Source: Phenylobacterium aquaticum (GTDB lineage Bacteria; Pseudomonadota; Alphaproteobacteria; Caulobacterales; Caulobacteraceae). From it: DNA of 7,162 bases. A model generated the notes under the pieces. The model worked only from the letters and a program-made list of their open reading frames with translations. It made no database searches and was not told where the DNA came from. The stretch is taken from positions 1-7,162 of the forward strand of contig NZ_CANCLE010000180.1 in NCBI RefSeq assembly GCF_947378715.1, read 5' to 3'. The position numbers and the translations under genes are program-made. This document shows, one piece after another, positions 6,158-7,162 of this stretch. Numbering within the stretch: position 1 is the stretch's first letter; every line of letters begins with the position of its first letter.

Positions 6158-7144
6158 CTAATGCAGGAAGGGCAGGTGCGAAAGCAGGCTCTTGTGCTTG
6201 GGCTTCGGCGCCTTGATGGCGGTGGCGGCCGGGGGCGTGATGTCGGCCGTGGCGGCGGCGTCGCCGGCCGGCGGCTTGATCGTCTGGCCCTTGTCCTTGT
6301 TGCGGAAGGGCAGGTTGGACAGGATCCCCTTGTGCTCGGCCTTGCCGTTCGGCTCGACCGCAGGGCGCAGGCCCTTGTCGGTCAGCAGGCCGTAGGCGTC
6401 GCGATACCAGCCGTCGCCCGGATAGTTGTAGCCCAGCACCGCGCCGTTCTTCTTGGCCTCATCCAGCAGGCCGAGCGTCAGATAGGCCTCGACCAGGCGG
6501 TAGAGCGCTTCGGGCGTGTGGGTGGTGGTCTGATAGCGGTCGACCACGGTCTTGAACCGGCCGATGGCGGCCAGCGTATCGCCATTGCGCAGGTAGTAGC
6601 GGCCGATGGTCATTTCCTTGCCGCCCAGCTGGTCATTGACCATGTCGATCTTCAGGCGGGCGTCGGCGGCGTATTCGGTGGTCGGATAGCGCTGCACCAC
6701 GTCGCGCAGGTTATCCAGGGCCTGGCCGGTGGCGGCCTGGTCGCGGCCCACGTCGACGATCTGCTCGAAATAGCAGATGGCCTTCAGATAGTGGGCATAG
6801 GCGGCCGCCGGATTGCCGGGATAGAGCGAGATGAAGCGGTCGGAATCGCCGATCGCCTCAGCATAGTTGTCGGCCTGGTAGTGGGCGTAGGCGGTCATCA
6901 GAATCGCCCGGCGCGACCATTCCGAATAGGGGTGCTGACGCTCCACCTCGGCGAAATAGTCCACGGCCTGATTCCACAGCCCACGGTCCAGCCGGTCCGC
7001 GCCGGTGGCGTAGAGCAGCTCCACGGGGCGCTCCTCATAGACCAGCTTGGGCTTTTTCGGCTTGCCGGCGCACCCGGCGAGGGCGAGGGCGACAATCACG
7101 GCGGCTATGGCCGGACGAGCCCAGGAATTGCGAAGCAAGGACAC
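6158..7144 (-). CDS. bamD: Outer membrane protein assembly factor BamD
   Basis: A lipoprotein of the BAM complex, which folds beta-barrel proteins into the outer membrane from the periplasmic side. From the GTG at 7144 it has 328 residues. A lipoprotein signal peptide ends in the lipobox LAGC with the acylated cysteine at 25, followed by a basic linker (KPKKPK). TPR-type helices of the YfiO family cover about 40-245, with YATGADRLDRGLWNQAVDYF, ERQHPYSEWS, YPGNPAAAYAHYLKAICYFEQI and the GRYYLRNGDTLAAIGRF segment. The C-terminal 65-70 residues are an Ala/Pro/Lys-rich extension beyond the usual domain, with a duplicated motif. The start is uncertain: GTG 7144 has GAGG five bases upstream, but GTG 7150, TTG 7138 or a codon beyond the right edge are possible, since the frame stays open to the edge. 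It leads the recN-ligA block. Confidence 0.93.
   Translation of the reverse strand: MSLLRNSWARPAIAAVIVALALAGCAGKPKKPKLVYEERPVELLYATGADRLDRGLWNQAVDYFAEVERQHPYSEWSRRAILMTAYAHYQADNYAEAIGDSDRFISLYPGNPAAAYAHYLKAICYFEQIVDVGRDQAATGQALDNLRDVVQRYPTTEYAADARLKIDMVNDQLGGKEMTIGRYYLRNGDTLAAIGRFKTVVDRYQTTTHTPEALYRLVEAYLTLGLLDEAKKNGAVLGYNYPGDGWYRDAYGLLTDKGLRPAVEPNGKAEHKGILSNLPFRNKDKGQTIKPPAGDAAATADITPPAATAIKAPKPKHKSLLSHLPFLH
6167..6196 (-). repeat. BamD C-terminal motif, copy 2 (HKSLLSHLPF)
   Basis: Encodes residues 317-326 of BamD, two residues from the end of the protein. It is the partner of the copy at 6305-6334; shared residues are H, K, L, S, L, P and F. Its place at the very C-terminus, after a flexible linker, suggests an exposed binding peptide. 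That role is inferred only. Confidence 0.7.
6305..6334 (-). repeat. BamD C-terminal motif, copy 1 (HKGILSNLPF)
   Basis: Encodes residues 271-280 of BamD (numbered from GTG 7144). It matches the motif at the extreme C-terminus at 7 of 10 residues and at 23 of 30 bases, including an 11-base identical run (GAAGGGCAGGT on the plus strand). The two copies are separated by a linker rich in alanine, proline and lysine. A basic-plus-hydrophobic peptide like this could be a docking or membrane-contact motif, but no role is known to me. Confidence 0.7.
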
Positions 7145-7162
7145 CTTCACCTCAAAGACCAA

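Noticed and set aside
4333..6216. Long plus-strand open frame (627 codons) opposite recN
   Set aside because: Its product is a Gly/Ala/Gln-rich low-complexity sequence with no family resemblance. It mirrors the codon pattern of recN, whose motifs are all intact. Long antisense frames are expected at this GC content.

Overview
This is a GC-rich (roughly 70%) bacterial chromosomal window. It looks like an alphaproteobacterium of the Caulobacterales (Caulobacter/Phenylobacterium type). This is inferred from the bamD-recN-ligA gene order, an alphaproteobacterial LexA box (GTTC-N7-GTTC), a long LigA with a variant zinc finger, and heavy G/C use at third codon positions. No RNA genes, CRISPR arrays, insertion sequences or origins were seen.

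The left part (1-2003) is read rightward. It starts with the last 37 codons of a probable M24-family Xaa-Pro aminopeptidase. An exported NTF2/SnoaL-like protein follows after 18 bp, and a class I SAM-dependent methyltransferase overlaps its end through ATGA. These three look co-transcribed. After a 114-bp gap, a small YCII/DGPF-domain protein has its own good ribosome binding site and, in the gap, a candidate ECF42-type promoter (TGTCGGC-N16-CGTC). The methyltransferase carries a 27-residue C-terminal tail that resembles the end of a Phd-type antitoxin, which may be a scar of a lost toxin-antitoxin module.

The right part (2019 to the right edge) is read leftward and is the conserved block bamD -> recN -> ligA: outer-membrane assembly lipoprotein, SMC-like recombination-repair ATPase, and NAD-dependent DNA ligase. 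recN and ligA overlap by 8 bp. The 100-bp gap before recN contains a perfect GTTC-N7-GTTC LexA/SOS box, so recN, and probably ligA through coupling, is likely damage-inducible separately from bamD. The two halves converge with only 15 bp between the YCII gene and ligA.

Most of the window is ordinary housekeeping sequence, and I do not see a complete undescribed system. The points most worth following are the antitoxin-like tail, the ECF42-like promoter, the SOS box, and a duplicated short motif in the C-terminal extension of BamD.
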